DNA of 64,000 bases from assembly GCF_004297875.1 (NCBI RefSeq), contig NZ_SCSK01000038.1, positions 123,030-187,029 of the forward strand, in the 5' to 3' direction. Both the position numbers and the translations under genes were made by a program. The notes under the pieces were generated by a model. That model was not told the DNA's origin, searched no databases, and saw only the letters and a program-made list of their open reading frames with translations. Below are positions 50,761-61,052 of this stretch, piece after piece. The stretch is from Pandoraea sp. (GTDB taxonomy: Bacteria > Pseudomonadota > Gammaproteobacteria > Burkholderiales > Burkholderiaceae). Each line of letters begins with the position of its first letter. Position 1 is the first letter of the stretch.

Positions 50761-51426
50761 TCAGCGAGGCGAGCCCGCTTGCAGCAGAACCACCAGCGCG
50801 CCCGAGCCGCCGTCTTGCGCGCGTGCCTGACAAAATGCCATGACCTCGTTCTTTTGAGCGAGCCAGATGCGGACCTTGTGCTTGAGCACCGGTTCGCGAT
50901 TGACGGACCCCAGGCCTTTGCCGTGGATGACACGCACGCAGCGCAGGCCGCGCTTGACGGCTTGGTGCAGAAACTGCGCCAGCGCCTCGCGTGCCTCATC
51001 GCGGCGCAACCCATGCAGATCGATCTGAGCCTGTATCACCCAATGCCCGCGGCGCAGCCGCTGCACTACCGTGGTGCTTAGGCCGGGGCGCCGGAACGAC
51101 AGGGTTTCGTCCGTTTCGAGCAGCGTATCGGCGTCGAATTCATCAGACAGCGATTCCTGCAGCACGGCAGCCTCGTCCTGGCGCGTGTGGCGTGGCAATG
51201 GTTCGGGCCGAGGGCGTTCGAGCGGGGCCCGCTCGCCGGCATGCTTGCCAGGCAGTGGTGTGATATCGCCCACGCTGCGGCGAAAAATCTGTGCTTCGGC
51301 CGCCTGCTCCCGGCGGCGTTGCTCGGCCAGCTGGCGTTCTTCAGCTTGTGCCCTGGCTTGATCCTGCAGGCGGTCGCGCAAATGAGCCAGTCCGGCCAGA
51401 TCTAGCCTTGGCGGTTTCTTGCCCAT
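50761..51426 (-). CDS. Smr-domain protein
   Basis: 221 residues from the ATG at 51426, which has a GGAGG Shine-Dalgarno. An N-terminal coiled-coil-like basic region (residues 10-45, RDRLQDQARAQAEERQLAEQ) precedes a C-terminal Smr domain (about 140-215) with IDLHGLRRDEAREALAQFL and RVIHGKGLGS. These are the DLHG and HGKG motifs of the MutS2/Smr nuclease fold. Stand-alone Smr proteins (YdaL/SmrA-type) have nicking or mRNA-cleaving activity in some bacteria. The gene lies 51 bp from trxB on the same strand; role unknown. Confidence 0.88.
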   Translation of the reverse strand: MGKKPPRLDLAGLAHLRDRLQDQARAQAEERQLAEQRRREQAAEAQIFRRSVGDITPLPGKHAGERAPLERPRPEPLPRHTRQDEAAVLQESLSDEFDADTLLETDETLSFRRPGLSTTVVQRLRRGHWVIQAQIDLHGLRRDEAREALAQFLHQAVKRGLRCVRVIHGKGLGSVNREPVLKHKVRIWLAQKNEVMAFCQARAQDGGSGALVVLLQAGSPR

Positions 51427-51477
51427 GATGCCTCCATGCGTCGTGCGGGCGCCGTGACGGCACGGCGCCCGCACGCT

Positions 51478-52695
<1,218 letters not shown>

Positions 52696-52705
52696 TCACG
52701 GATTG

Positions 52706-55027
52706 ATGACGACCAAATCTTCCTATTCCGCCGCCAACGGGGCATCGCTGCCAAATCGCATGTCCCGCCTGCTCAACGAAATGCGTTGGATGGTGCAGGT
52801 CGCAGTCATGGCTTTCCTGCTGATGATCCTGCTGACGTACAGCCGTCAGGATCCGGGCTGGACGCACGCCGCCCACGTCGAGCAGATCGCCAACTGGGGC
52901 GGCCGGGTCGGTGCCTGGATCGCCGACGTCCTGCTGCTGATGTTCGGATTGTCATCCTATTGGCTGGTCGTGTTTCTGGCGCGCCGGGTGGTGCGCGGGT
53001 ATCGCCGCATCGCCCAGCACCGGGTGCCGCCGCCATTGCGCGAGCGCCTCTACAACGGTGGGTGGATCGAACTGGTGTCGTTCATCCTGCTGTTGCTCTC
53101 GAGCACCGGTATCGAATCGCTTCGACTCTATTCGCTCAAGATGCAGTTGCCGCGCGCGCCGGGCGGTATCGTCGGCGACCTCGTGGGCAGCGGCGTTCAG
53201 CATGCCCTCGGCTTCACCGGCGGTACCTTGTGCCTGCTGTTCCTGTTCGCCTGCGGACTGAGCCTGTTTTTCCATTTTTCCTGGCTGAGCGTGGCCGAAA
53301 AGGTCGGTATGCTGCTGCTCGACACTGCATCGCTGATTCGTCGCAGGCGTGAAGCCAAGCGCGACCGCAAGCTTGGCGAAGAGGCCGCGATGGCGCGCGA
53401 GGGCATGGTCGAGCAGGGGCGCGTGCGCAAGGAAGTGCATGAGCCGGTGCAGATCGTGCCGGCAGTCGTCACAGTGGCGAAATCGGAGCGCGTCGAGAAA
53501 GAGAAGCAGGTGCCGCTGTTCCAGGATTTGCCCGATTCGACCCTGCCTCCGCTGGCCTTGCTCGATGCAGCGCCCGTCGCGCAGGAGACCGTTTCGGCCG
53601 AAACGCTGGAATTTACCTCGCGACTGATCGAGAAAAAGCTCAAGGACTTCGGTGTCGACGTCAGTGTGGTTGCCGCCTACCCGGGGCCGGTCATCACCCG
53701 CTACGAGATCGAGCCGGCTACCGGCGTCAAGGGCAGCCAGATCGTCAATCTGGCCAAAGATTTGGCGCGCTCGCTGTCGCTGGTGTCGATCCGCGTGGTG
53801 GAGACCATTCCGGGCAAGAATTTCATGGGGCTGGAGCTGCCCAACCCGCGCCGCCAGACTGTGCGGCTGACTGAAATCCTCGGCTCGGAGGTCTATAACG
53901 ATTCGGCGTCTCTGCTCACGCTGGCATTCGGCAAGGACATCAGTGGCAAGCCGGTGGTGGCCGACCTGGCCAAGATGCCTCACCTGCTGGTGGCCGGCAC
54001 GACCGGTTCGGGCAAGTCGGTGGGTATCAATGCAATGATCCTGTCGCTGCTCTACAAGGCGACCGCCGATCAGGTGCGGCTGATTCTGATCGACCCGAAG
54101 ATGCTCGAAATGAGCATGTACGAAGGGATCCAGCATCTGTTGTGCCCGGTTGTCACCGACATGCGCCAGGCGGGCCACGCGCTGAACTGGACGGTGGCCG
54201 AAATGGAGCGCCGCTACAAGTTGATGAGCAAGCTGGGCGTGCGTAACCTGGCCGGTTACAACAACAAGATCGAAGAGGCGGACAAGCGCGAAGAAAAGAT
54301 TCCCAATCCCTTTTCGCTGACGCCGGACGCGCCGGAGCCGCTCGAAAAATTGCCGTACATCGTCGTGGTGATCGACGAACTGGCCGATTTGATGATGGTG
54401 GTCGGCAAGAAGGTCGAAGAGTTGATCGCGCGCATCGCCCAAAAGGCCCGCGCGGCAGGCATCCACCTGATTCTCGCCACGCAGCGGCCGTCGGTCGACG
54501 TGATCACCGGCCTGATCAAGGCCAACGTGCCGACGCGGGTGGCCTTTCAGGTGTCGTCGAAAATCGATTCGCGCACCATTCTGGACCAGCAAGGTGCCGA
54601 GACGCTGCTCGGCATGGGTGACATGCTGTTCCTGCCGCCGGGCAGCGGCTTGCCGCTGCGCGTGCACGGCGCCTTCGTCGCCGATGACGAGGTGCATCGC
54701 GTTGTCGAGCGGCTCAAGGAGCAGGGCGAGCCGAATTACATCGAAGGCATCCTCGAGGGTGGCACCCTCGAGGGCGAAGAGGGCGGCGCGGTGGGCGAGG
54801 GCGGAACCGGTGCGGGCGGCGGCGAGTCCGACCCGATGTACGATCAGGCCGTCGCGGTGGTGCTCAAGCATCGCCGCGCTTCGATATCGCTGGTGCAGCG
54901 CCACTTGCGCATCGGCTACAACCGGGCTGCCCGGCTACTGGAACAAATGGAACAATCGGGCTTGGTGTCCGCGATGGCCAGCAACGGCAACCGCGAGATA
55001 CTCGTGCCCAACCGCGAGGGAGAATAA
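52706..55027 (+). CDS. ftsK: DNA translocase FtsK
   Basis: 773 residues from the ATG at 52706; the 156 nt of open frame before it have no family similarity. Four transmembrane helices lie in residues about 30-200. A fairly short linker (about 200-290) follows. The motor has [12 protein letters not shown] near residue 433, [19 protein letters not shown] near residue 553 and [16 protein letters not shown] near residue 590. The C-terminal gamma winged-helix domain carries [23 protein letters not shown]. It pumps chromosome DNA at the septum and activates XerCD at dif. lolA follows after 4 bp. Confidence 0.96.
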   Translation: MTTKSSYSAANGASLPNRMSRLLNEMRWMVQVAVMAFLLMILLTYSRQDPGWTHAAHVEQIANWGGRVGAWIADVLLLMFGLSSYWLVVFLARRVVRGYRRIAQHRVPPPLRERLYNGGWIELVSFILLLLSSTGIESLRLYSLKMQLPRAPGGIVGDLVGSGVQHALGFTGGTLCLLFLFACGLSLFFHFSWLSVAEKVGMLLLDTASLIRRRREAKRDRKLGEEAAMAREGMVEQGRVRKEVHEPVQIVPAVVTVAKSERVEKEKQVPLFQDLPDSTLPPLALLDAAPVAQETVSAETLEFTSRLIEKKLKDFGVDVSVVAAYPGPVITRYEIEPATGVKGSQIVNLAKDLARSLSLVSIRVVETIPGKNFMGLELPNPRRQTVRLTEILGSEVYNDSASLLTLAFGKDISGKPVVADLAKMPHLLVAGTTGSGKSVGINAMILSLLYKATADQVRLILIDPKMLEMSMYEGIQHLLCPVVTDMRQAGHALNWTVAEMERRYKLMSKLGVRNLAGYNNKIEEADKREEKIPNPFSLTPDAPEPLEKLPYIVVVIDELADLMMVVGKKVEELIARIAQKARAAGIHLILATQRPSVDVITGLIKANVPTRVAFQVSSKIDSRTILDQQGAETLLGMGDMLFLPPGSGLPLRVHGAFVADDEVHRVVERLKEQGEPNYIEGILEGGTLEGEEGGAVGEGGTGAGGGESDPMYDQAVAVVLKHRRASISLVQRHLRIGYNRAARLLEQMEQSGLVSAMASNGNREILVPNREGE

Positions 55028-55031
55028 AGGA

Positions 55032-55673
55032 ATGCGTTTTACCAAATATTGGGCCGCGTTGTTTGCCGGCGCGACCTTGATGGCGATGTCGGCCAGCGCG
55101 ATGGCCGATGGCGTGTCGCAAATCAAGGCGTTCGTGGCGCAGGTGAAAACCGCCCGGGGCGAGTTCGAGCAGCATCAGATCAACCATGACTCGAATGGTG
55201 AACCCAAGTCGCGGCAGGAGGCATCGGGCACCTTCGAATTCGCCCGCCCGGGCCGTTTCATCTGGATCTACCAGAAGCCGTACGAACAACTGCTGCAGGC
55301 TGACGGCGAAAAGCTCTACGTGTACGACAAAGACCTCAAGCAGGTCACCGAGCGCAAGCTCGACGCGTCGCTTGGCGCGAGCCCCGCGGCGATCCTGTTC
55401 GGCAGCGACGATCTCGAGAAGAATTTCGTTCTGAAGGATCTCGGCGCCCGCGACGGCATCGATTGGGTAGCGCTCACGCCCAGGTCGAAGGATACGCAGT
55501 TCCAGCGAGTCGCGATCGGGTTCAAGGATGGCAATCTCGCGGCGATGGAGTTGCACGACGCGTTCGGCAACACGACGATGCTGACCTTCAAGAACATCCA
55601 GAAAAATCCCCACATCAGTTTGAGCCATTTCAAATTCGTCATGCCCAAAGGGGTCGACGTGATCAAGGGATAA
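55032..55673 (+). CDS. lolA: Outer-membrane lipoprotein carrier protein LolA
   Basis: 213 residues from the ATG at 55032, with AAAGGA just upstream. The signal peptide ([18 protein letters not shown]) has cleavage near AMA. The mature chain has the LolA pattern: [10 protein letters not shown] near residue 40, [37 protein letters not shown] near residues 62-98, and [15 protein letters not shown] near residue 178. It ferries lipoproteins across the periplasm from LolCDE to LolB. The gene is 4 bp after ftsK, so co-transcribed. Confidence 0.95.
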   Translation: MRFTKYWAALFAGATLMAMSASAMADGVSQIKAFVAQVKTARGEFEQHQINHDSNGEPKSRQEASGTFEFARPGRFIWIYQKPYEQLLQADGEKLYVYDKDLKQVTERKLDASLGASPAAILFGSDDLEKNFVLKDLGARDGIDWVALTPRSKDTQFQRVAIGFKDGNLAAMELHDAFGNTTMLTFKNIQKNPHISLSHFKFVMPKGVDVIKG

Positions 55674-55797
55674 GCGGCGTTCGCCCGGCGTCACTGGCAT
55701 AATGAGCGAGTGCGCCGCCCTCTCGAACGGCGCACTTGTGCGCCGTTCGCGTTTTTCGCTTCTCGCTTCATGCCCCGCCGCCGGCGAGGCCAAGGTT

Positions 55798-57177
55798 ATG
55801 CTCGACTCGCCACTCCAAGCTTCCGTGCCGCTGGCAGAACGCCTGCGGCCGCGCACCATCGACGATGTCATTGGCCAGCGCCACCTGTTGGGCCCGGGCA
55901 AGCCGCTGCGCGTCGCCTTCGAATCGGGCCGGCCGCACTCGATGATCCTCTGGGGCCCACCGGGAGTGGGCAAGACCACGCTGGCTCGCCTGATGGCCGA
56001 TGCATTCCACGCCTACTTCATTGCGCTCTCGGCGGTACTCTCCGGCGTCAAGGACATTCGCGATGCGGTCGAGGCGGCGCAGATCCAGCGCGCCCAGGGC
56101 AAGCAGACGCTGGTTTTCGTCGATGAAGTGCATCGGTTCAACAAAAGCCAGCAAGACGCCTTCCTGCCCCACGTCGAATCCGGGCTGTTCATTTTCGTCG
56201 GCGCGACCACTGAAAACCCGTCGTTCGAAGTCAATGGCGCGTTACTCTCGCGCGCCGCGGTCTACGTGCTGAAAAGCCTGTCGGACGATGAACTGGGCGA
56301 ACTCCTGGCGCGTGCGCTCACTGAACTGGACGGCGGCCTCACGTTGACCGACAGCGCCCGGGCCGCGTTGACCGGATCGGCCGATGGCGATGGTCGCAAG
56401 CTGCTCAACAATGTCGAAATCGTGGCGCAAGCCGCCCTGATGCAGCAACTCACCGTGATTGACGACGCACTACTGGCCAGTGCGCTGACCGAAAGCCTGC
56501 GCCGTTTCGACAAGGGCGGCGACGCGTTCTACGATCAGATCAGTGCGTTGCACAAATCGGTGCGCGGCAGCGCGCCCGATGCCGCGCTGTATTGGTTCTG
56601 CCGCATGCTCGACGGCGGCGCCGATCCGCGCTACCTGGCGCGCCGCATCGTGCGCATGGCGTGGGAGGACATTGGCCTGGCCGATCCGCGCGCAGCACGC
56701 ATTGCGCTGGACGCGGCCGAGACCTACGAGCGCCTGGGAACGCCCGAGGGTGAGCTGGCGCTGGGGCAGGCTGTGCTGTATTTGGCCGCGGCACCCAAAT
56801 CCAATGCCGGCTACATGGCATACAACCAGGCCCGAGCCTTCATCGGCAAGGACAAATCGCGCGCCGTACCGGTGCATCTGCGCAATGCGCCGACCAAGCT
56901 GATGAAAGAGCTGGGGTATGGCCACGAATACCGCTACGCGCACGACGAACCCGAGGCCTACGCGGCAGGCGAAAATTACTTTCCGGACGATTTGCGCCCG
57001 CAACAGTGGTACAAACCTGTGCCACGCGGGCTGGAGGGCAAGATCGCCGAGAAACTGCAGTGGCTCAGAACGCTGGATGCCCAATGGCGCAAGCAGCAGG
57101 CGGCTGGCCAGCGCCAAGCCGAGCCGACCTCGAACGATGGCAAGCCGCCGCCCGAATCCGCTGACGACGGCGATTGA
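55798..57177 (+). CDS. rarA: Replication-associated recombination protein RarA (MgsA)
   Basis: 459 residues from the ATG at 55798, which begins just before the conserved [27 protein letters not shown]. An in-frame ATG at 55702 would add 32 poorly conserved residues and cannot be excluded. AAA+ motifs are [14 protein letters not shown] near residue 57 and [21 protein letters not shown] near residue 105. The C-terminal tetramerisation domain has [17 protein letters not shown] near residue 281. It acts at stalled forks with SSB and the clamp loader. It ends 85 bp before serS. Confidence 0.93.
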   Translation: MLDSPLQASVPLAERLRPRTIDDVIGQRHLLGPGKPLRVAFESGRPHSMILWGPPGVGKTTLARLMADAFHAYFIALSAVLSGVKDIRDAVEAAQIQRAQGKQTLVFVDEVHRFNKSQQDAFLPHVESGLFIFVGATTENPSFEVNGALLSRAAVYVLKSLSDDELGELLARALTELDGGLTLTDSARAALTGSADGDGRKLLNNVEIVAQAALMQQLTVIDDALLASALTESLRRFDKGGDAFYDQISALHKSVRGSAPDAALYWFCRMLDGGADPRYLARRIVRMAWEDIGLADPRAARIALDAAETYERLGTPEGELALGQAVLYLAAAPKSNAGYMAYNQARAFIGKDKSRAVPVHLRNAPTKLMKELGYGHEYRYAHDEPEAYAAGENYFPDDLRPQQWYKPVPRGLEGKIAEKLQWLRTLDAQWRKQQAAGQRQAEPTSNDGKPPPESADDGD

Positions 57178-57220
57178 CGCGCGAAGCGCCGAGCGCCGAA
57201 TCTTCGGTCGGGTCGGGTAA

Positions 57221-58570
<1,350 letters not shown>

Positions 58571-58598
58571 GGTCCATCGAATAGTCGCGTCCTGGGGC

Positions 58599-58628
58599 TT
58601 GGTTTTTGGCGCGATTTTCTGCTAGAAT
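58599..58628 (+). promoter_or_regulatory. Putative promoter of tRNA-Ser
   Basis: TTGGTT (58599-58604, 4 of 6) and TAGAAT (58623-58628, 5 of 6) with an 18-bp spacer, ending about 46 bp before the mature tRNA. Position and quality fit a tRNA promoter, giving a transcript separate from serS. Confidence 0.5.
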
Positions 58629-58674
58629 CGCTGTTTCGCCGCCTTGTTAAACCATAGGCTGGACGATGTTGTAA

Positions 58675-58765
58675 GGAAAGGTGGCAGAGAGGTCGAATGC
58701 GCCGGACTCGAAATCCGGTGTACGGTTATACCGTACCGTGGGTTCGAATCCCACCCTTTCCGCCA
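58675..58765 (+). tRNA. tRNA-Ser(CGA), CCA encoded
   Basis: 91 nt including the encoded CCA. The acceptor stem GGAAAGG (58675-58681) pairs with CCTTTCC (58755-58761), followed by discriminator G and CCA. The anticodon loop CTCGAAA sits on a CCGGA/TCCGG stem with anticodon CGA at 58709-58711, reading UCG serine codons. A long variable arm (TACGGTTATACCGTA region) is typical of serine tRNAs, and the T-loop is TTCGAAT. It lies 104 bp after serS. Confidence 0.97.
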
Positions 58766-58782
58766 AGAAGTATCGAAGTCGA

Positions 58783-58804
58783 AGCCGGAACCATACGGCT
58801 TTTT
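58783..58804 (+). terminator. Short terminator after tRNA-Ser
   Basis: AGCCG (58783-58787) and CGGCT (58796-58800) form a short stem with an 8-nt loop followed by TTTTT, 18 bp after the tRNA 3' end. The stem is short but placement and U-tract are right. Confidence 0.55.
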
Positions 58805-58905
58805 CTTGCGATGTCGATCGGTGGTTGAATCGCATCGCCTAATTTTGCAACGGTCTCTGTGTGTAATTACTGGGCCGCTGAACTAACGCCACGCACAAGG
58901 AATGC

Positions 58906-59118
58906 ATGACAAAGATCGCTATTAGAGATGGTGAGCCGCTTGAGGTGGCCCTGCGCCGCTTCCGCCGCGCGATTGACAACACCGGCCTGATCAAGGAAGT
59001 GAAGGCACGGATGTCCTACGAAAAACCGACCACCGAGCGCAAGCGCAAAAAAGCTGCCGCGGTGAGCCGTTTGCGTAAGCGCCTGCGCAGCCAAACGCTC
59101 AAGAAAAAGATGTACTGA
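58906..59118 (+). CDS. rpsU: 30S ribosomal protein S21 (bS21)
   Basis: 70 residues, exact family length. The conserved segments are [19 protein letters not shown] near residue 10, [16 protein letters not shown] near residue 38 and the basic C terminus [12 protein letters not shown]21 helps position the Shine-Dalgarno helix on the 30S subunit. The N terminus (MTKIAIRDG) differs from the more usual MTTIRLKEN form, so this may be one of several S21 paralogues found in Burkholderiaceae. The gene stands alone with its own terminator. Confidence 0.95.
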   Translation: MTKIAIRDGEPLEVALRRFRRAIDNTGLIKEVKARMSYEKPTTERKRKKAAAVSRLRKRLRSQTLKKKMY

Positions 59119-59153
59119 AAATTCGTAACGGATTTGTTCCGTTGCGAAAAAAG

Positions 59154-59183
59154 ACCCGCCTGATTTTTTCTGGCGGGTTTTTT
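59154..59183 (+). terminator. Rho-independent terminator of rpsU
   Basis: ACCCGCC (59154-59160) and GGCGGGT (59172-59178) form a 7-bp stem with an 11-nt loop followed by six T. It lies 36 bp beyond the rpsU stop codon. Confidence 0.88.
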
Positions 59184-59308
59184 CGTTACTGCCGTCATGG
59201 TTGCCGACAGGCAGCACAGCCGCTACGCTCGCGCTAGCCTCGGACAGGACAGCCGTCGCGGAGCTGTGATACTTTGATGCAATCTCAACGTCAAGCAGGC
59301 GATTTTGC

Positions 59309-59473
59309 ATGAAAAAAATCACACTAATGCTGATCTTTGCCCTCGCGGCCCTGATTCAAGGATGTGCGCTCTACGTTCCGGCACCTGGTGTGGTCGTGGT
59401 GCCGGATGGTCCGCGCGGCGGCCCTGGCAATGGCTTTTGCCCGCCAGGACAGGCGAAAAAGGGAAACTGCTGA
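59309..59473 (+). CDS. Small lipoprotein ending in a PPGQAKKGNC motif (54 aa)
   Basis: 54 residues: MKKITLMLIFALAALIQGC gives a lipoprotein signal with lipobox LIQGC (Cys19). A short Val/Pro/Gly stretch follows (LYVPAPGVVVVPDGP), then the C-terminal motif GFCPPGQAKKGNC. This Cys-PPGQAKKG-x-Cys ending recurs in small proteobacterial lipoproteins as I remember them and could form a disulfide. The upstream Shine-Dalgarno is weak. Function unknown. It precedes the structured leader and MgtC-like gene on the same strand, but the promoter at 59548 suggests those are transcribed separately. Confidence 0.65.
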   Translation: MKKITLMLIFALAALIQGCALYVPAPGVVVVPDGPRGGPGNGFCPPGQAKKGNC

Positions 59474-59547
59474 AACTTTCTTCGGCACGCTGGGTGCCGG
59501 ACGGTGTATGCGGTGTCGTGTGACCATGCACGACGGGGACCAATTCC

Positions 59548-59576
59548 TTGACGCCAGCGGCGCGCGAATCTATCAT
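59548..59576 (+). promoter_or_regulatory. Strong sigma-70-type promoter of the leader/MgtC-domain unit
   Basis: TTGACG (59548-59553, 5 of 6 to -35), a 17-bp spacer and TATCAT (59571-59576, 5 of 6 to -10). Transcription would start near 59583, just before the leader ORF. This is the best promoter match I found in the window. Confidence 0.6.
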
Positions 59577-59582
59577 CTCGCC

Positions 59583-59869
59583 AACTCAATTCTTGGAGGT
59601 ATCTGTGAATACCGACGCAAGTTGTAGTCGATCTCCGATCGACCTGACTGCCTGAGGATCCGCAGAACTCCGTCGTCTGCCGCATCCTGCCGGGCAGGGT
59701 GCGGTGTCTGAAGGCCGAACTCGTCGGCCTGCCGTCATCGCAAGTTTCGAAGTTCGGACAACCGGACGAGCCGCTCGTGCCAAGGCACGGTGGGCTTGTC
59801 GTTGCGGCGGTCCGGGATGGCGCGCCGCAACGCCTGTGGCCGTGCCGTCGCAGCCATGCGAGGAAAGCC
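59583..59869 (+). promoter_or_regulatory. Structured mRNA leader upstream of the MgtC-like domain gene
   Basis: About 290 nt between the inferred transcription start and the ATG at 59870. It contains a leader ORF and five consecutive inverted repeats: 59627-59643 (7-bp stem GTCGATC/GATCGAC inside the leader ORF), 59680-59704 (about 10 bp, CCGCA...TGCGG), 59712-59730 (7 bp, AGGCCGA/TCGGCCT), 59776-59789 (5 bp) and 59802-59830 (8 bp, TTGCGGCG/CGCCGCAA). The layout of promoter, leader peptide, serial hairpins and target gene is that of an attenuation-type leader such as those before mgtA and mgtC in enterobacteria. No known riboswitch class is recognised. Confidence 0.5.
59605..59655 (+). CDS. 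Putative 16-residue leader peptide
   Basis: GTG start preceded by a perfect GGAGG Shine-Dalgarno with 5-nt spacing, then 16 codons (VNTDASCSRSPIDLTA) and a TGA. It lies about 22 nt after the inferred transcription start, and its 3' half forms a 7-bp RNA hairpin. There are no paralogues in the window. Two Asp and one Pro could make it sensitive to translation-elongation conditions, as for Mg-responsive leader peptides, but that is inference. Confidence 0.5.
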   Translation: MNTDASCSRSPIDLTA

Positions 59870-60169
59870 ATGCGCATTTTCAATTCTGCTCCGTTCGGCC
59901 GGCACGGCGGGACGACCTATCACCTCACCATCGTCTGCTTGAGCTCGGCGCTAAACGCATTGCGCAAGCAACTTTTCAATGACCTGAATGTAATTGGCTT
60001 GCGTGTCACGCAAGTCGTCGTCACACGTGCGACCGACGACGATGTCGCATCGGCGACGGTCACCTTGGCGTGCCCGCCCGACTCGCGAGCCGCGCTGACG
60101 AGCCTTGTCATGCGTCTGGGCGAAGACCGCAACGTGCGGCGAGTCGGCTGGTCGGGCGCCGCGCCTTAG
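59870..60169 (+). CDS. Stand-alone MgtC C-terminal ACT-like domain protein (99 aa)
   Basis: 99 residues from the ATG at 59870, with GAGGAAA 6-7 nt upstream. After a short start (MRIFNSAPFGRHGG) the chain follows the pattern of the cytoplasmic ACT-like C-terminal domain of MgtC/SapB proteins: TTYHLTIVCLSSALNALRKQ, LFNDLNVIGLRVTQVVV, SATVTLACPPDSRAALTSL, and the closing VMRLGEDRNVRRVGW (MgtC proteins end near V-RL--xP-V--V-W). The four-helix membrane domain of MgtC is absent, and I find no remnant of it in any frame upstream. It could be a regulatory domain gene or a decayed mgtC. The assignment is from remembered patterns, not a search. Confidence 0.55.
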   Translation: MRIFNSAPFGRHGGTTYHLTIVCLSSALNALRKQLFNDLNVIGLRVTQVVVTRATDDDVASATVTLACPPDSRAALTSLVMRLGEDRNVRRVGWSGAAP

Positions 60170-60308
60170 GATGGGCGTTGCTCCGCCTCGCTCGCTTGAG
60201 TCCCGCGCGCCGGGCGGTGGTAGGATGCCCTGCCGTCCAAACAGACGTCGTGCGTCACGGCAAGCGGCACAGAACATGGTGCAGGCTCATCGTAACGAAT
60301 TCGCCAAC

Positions 60309-60325
60309 CCTAAGTAAGGCCTAAG
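60309..60325. promoter_or_regulatory. Direct-repeat operator candidate of the two-component system
   Basis: On the plus strand CCTAAG is repeated exactly 11 bp apart (60309-60314 and 60320-60325, 5-bp spacer). On the minus strand this reads CTTAGG-N5-CTTAGG, close to the PmrA/QseB-type box (CTTAAK-N5-CTTAAK). It lies about 65-80 bp before the response-regulator ATG, as expected for autoregulation. The remaining bases of the 220-bp gap show no gene. Confidence 0.5.
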
Positions 60326-60389
60326 TCTGATACCGTAGCTTGCAAGGCTGAATTCCGGAGCGGACACAATTTTCAGCAAAGGGGGGCGC

Positions 60390-61052
60390 ATGCGGATACT
60401 GCTGGTGGAAGACGACCGCATGATCGGCGAGGCGGTCATGCTCGCGCTACGCGACGCGGCCTACGCCGTCGACTGGACGCAGGATGGCGACAGCGCGCTG
60501 GCGGCGTTGAGCGCCCAGGAATACGCATTGGTGCTGCTCGACCTCGGCTTGCCGCGCCGCGACGGCGTCGACGTATTGCGGCAAATGCGTTTGCAGGGGT
60601 GCGCAACGCCGGTGCTGGTCATGACCGCGCGCGACGCCGTGGAAGACCGCATTCTGGGGCTTGACCTGGGCGCGGACGACTATCTGGTCAAGCCGTTTGA
60701 TCTCGGTGAGATGCTCGCTCGCATGCGGGCAGTGATTCGGCGTCATGGCGGCCAGGCCAGCCCCTTGCTCAGCAACGGCCCGCTGAGCCTGGACCCGGCG
60801 ACCCACGAGGCGCGCCATGGCGACAGCGTTTGCCGCCTGTCGGCGCGCGAATATGCGCTGTTGCACGCGCTGCTGGTGCGCCCTGGCGCGATACTGTCGC
60901 GCACTGAGCTGGAAGAGCGCATCTACGGCTGGAACGAAGAAGTCGAAAGCAACGCGGTCGAATTTCTCATCCACGGGGTGAGGAAAAAACTCGGCACCGA
61001 CGTGATCAAAAATGTCAGGGGGGTGGGATGGATGGTGCCGAAGAGCGACTGA
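60390..61052 (+). CDS. OmpR-family response regulator (QseB/PmrA-like)
   Basis: 220 residues. The receiver domain has acidic residues Glu7-Asp8-Asp9, phospho-acceptor Asp51 (LVLLDLGLPRRDG), and Lys in DDYLVKPFDLGE near residue 101. The C-terminal winged helix (about 125-220) has LSAREYALLHALLVRPGAILSRTELEERIYGWNEEVESNAVEFLIHGVRKKLG, typical of the QseB/PmrA branch. A strong purine-rich Shine-Dalgarno (AAGGGGGG) precedes it. It overlaps the kinase gene by 25 bp. Which genes it controls is unknown; the MgtC-domain unit upstream is a candidate. Confidence 0.9.
   Translation: MRILLVEDDRMIGEAVMLALRDAAYAVDWTQDGDSALAALSAQEYALVLLDLGLPRRDGVDVLRQMRLQGCATPVLVMTARDAVEDRILGLDLGADDYLVKPFDLGEMLARMRAVIRRHGGQASPLLSNGPLSLDPATHEARHGDSVCRLSAREYALLHALLVRPGAILSRTELEERIYGWNEEVESNAVEFLIHGVRKKLGTDVIKNVRGVGWMVPKSD

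Noticed and set aside
52952..54904. A 650-codon minus-strand open frame opposite ftsK
   Set aside because: Antisense shadow of ftsK with shadow-type composition (His/Gln/Arg rich).
59364..59627. An 87-codon plus-strand open frame overlapping the small lipoprotein and leader promoter
   Set aside because: It runs through the 54-residue lipoprotein gene in another frame and across the promoter and leader Shine-Dalgarno; no family resemblance.
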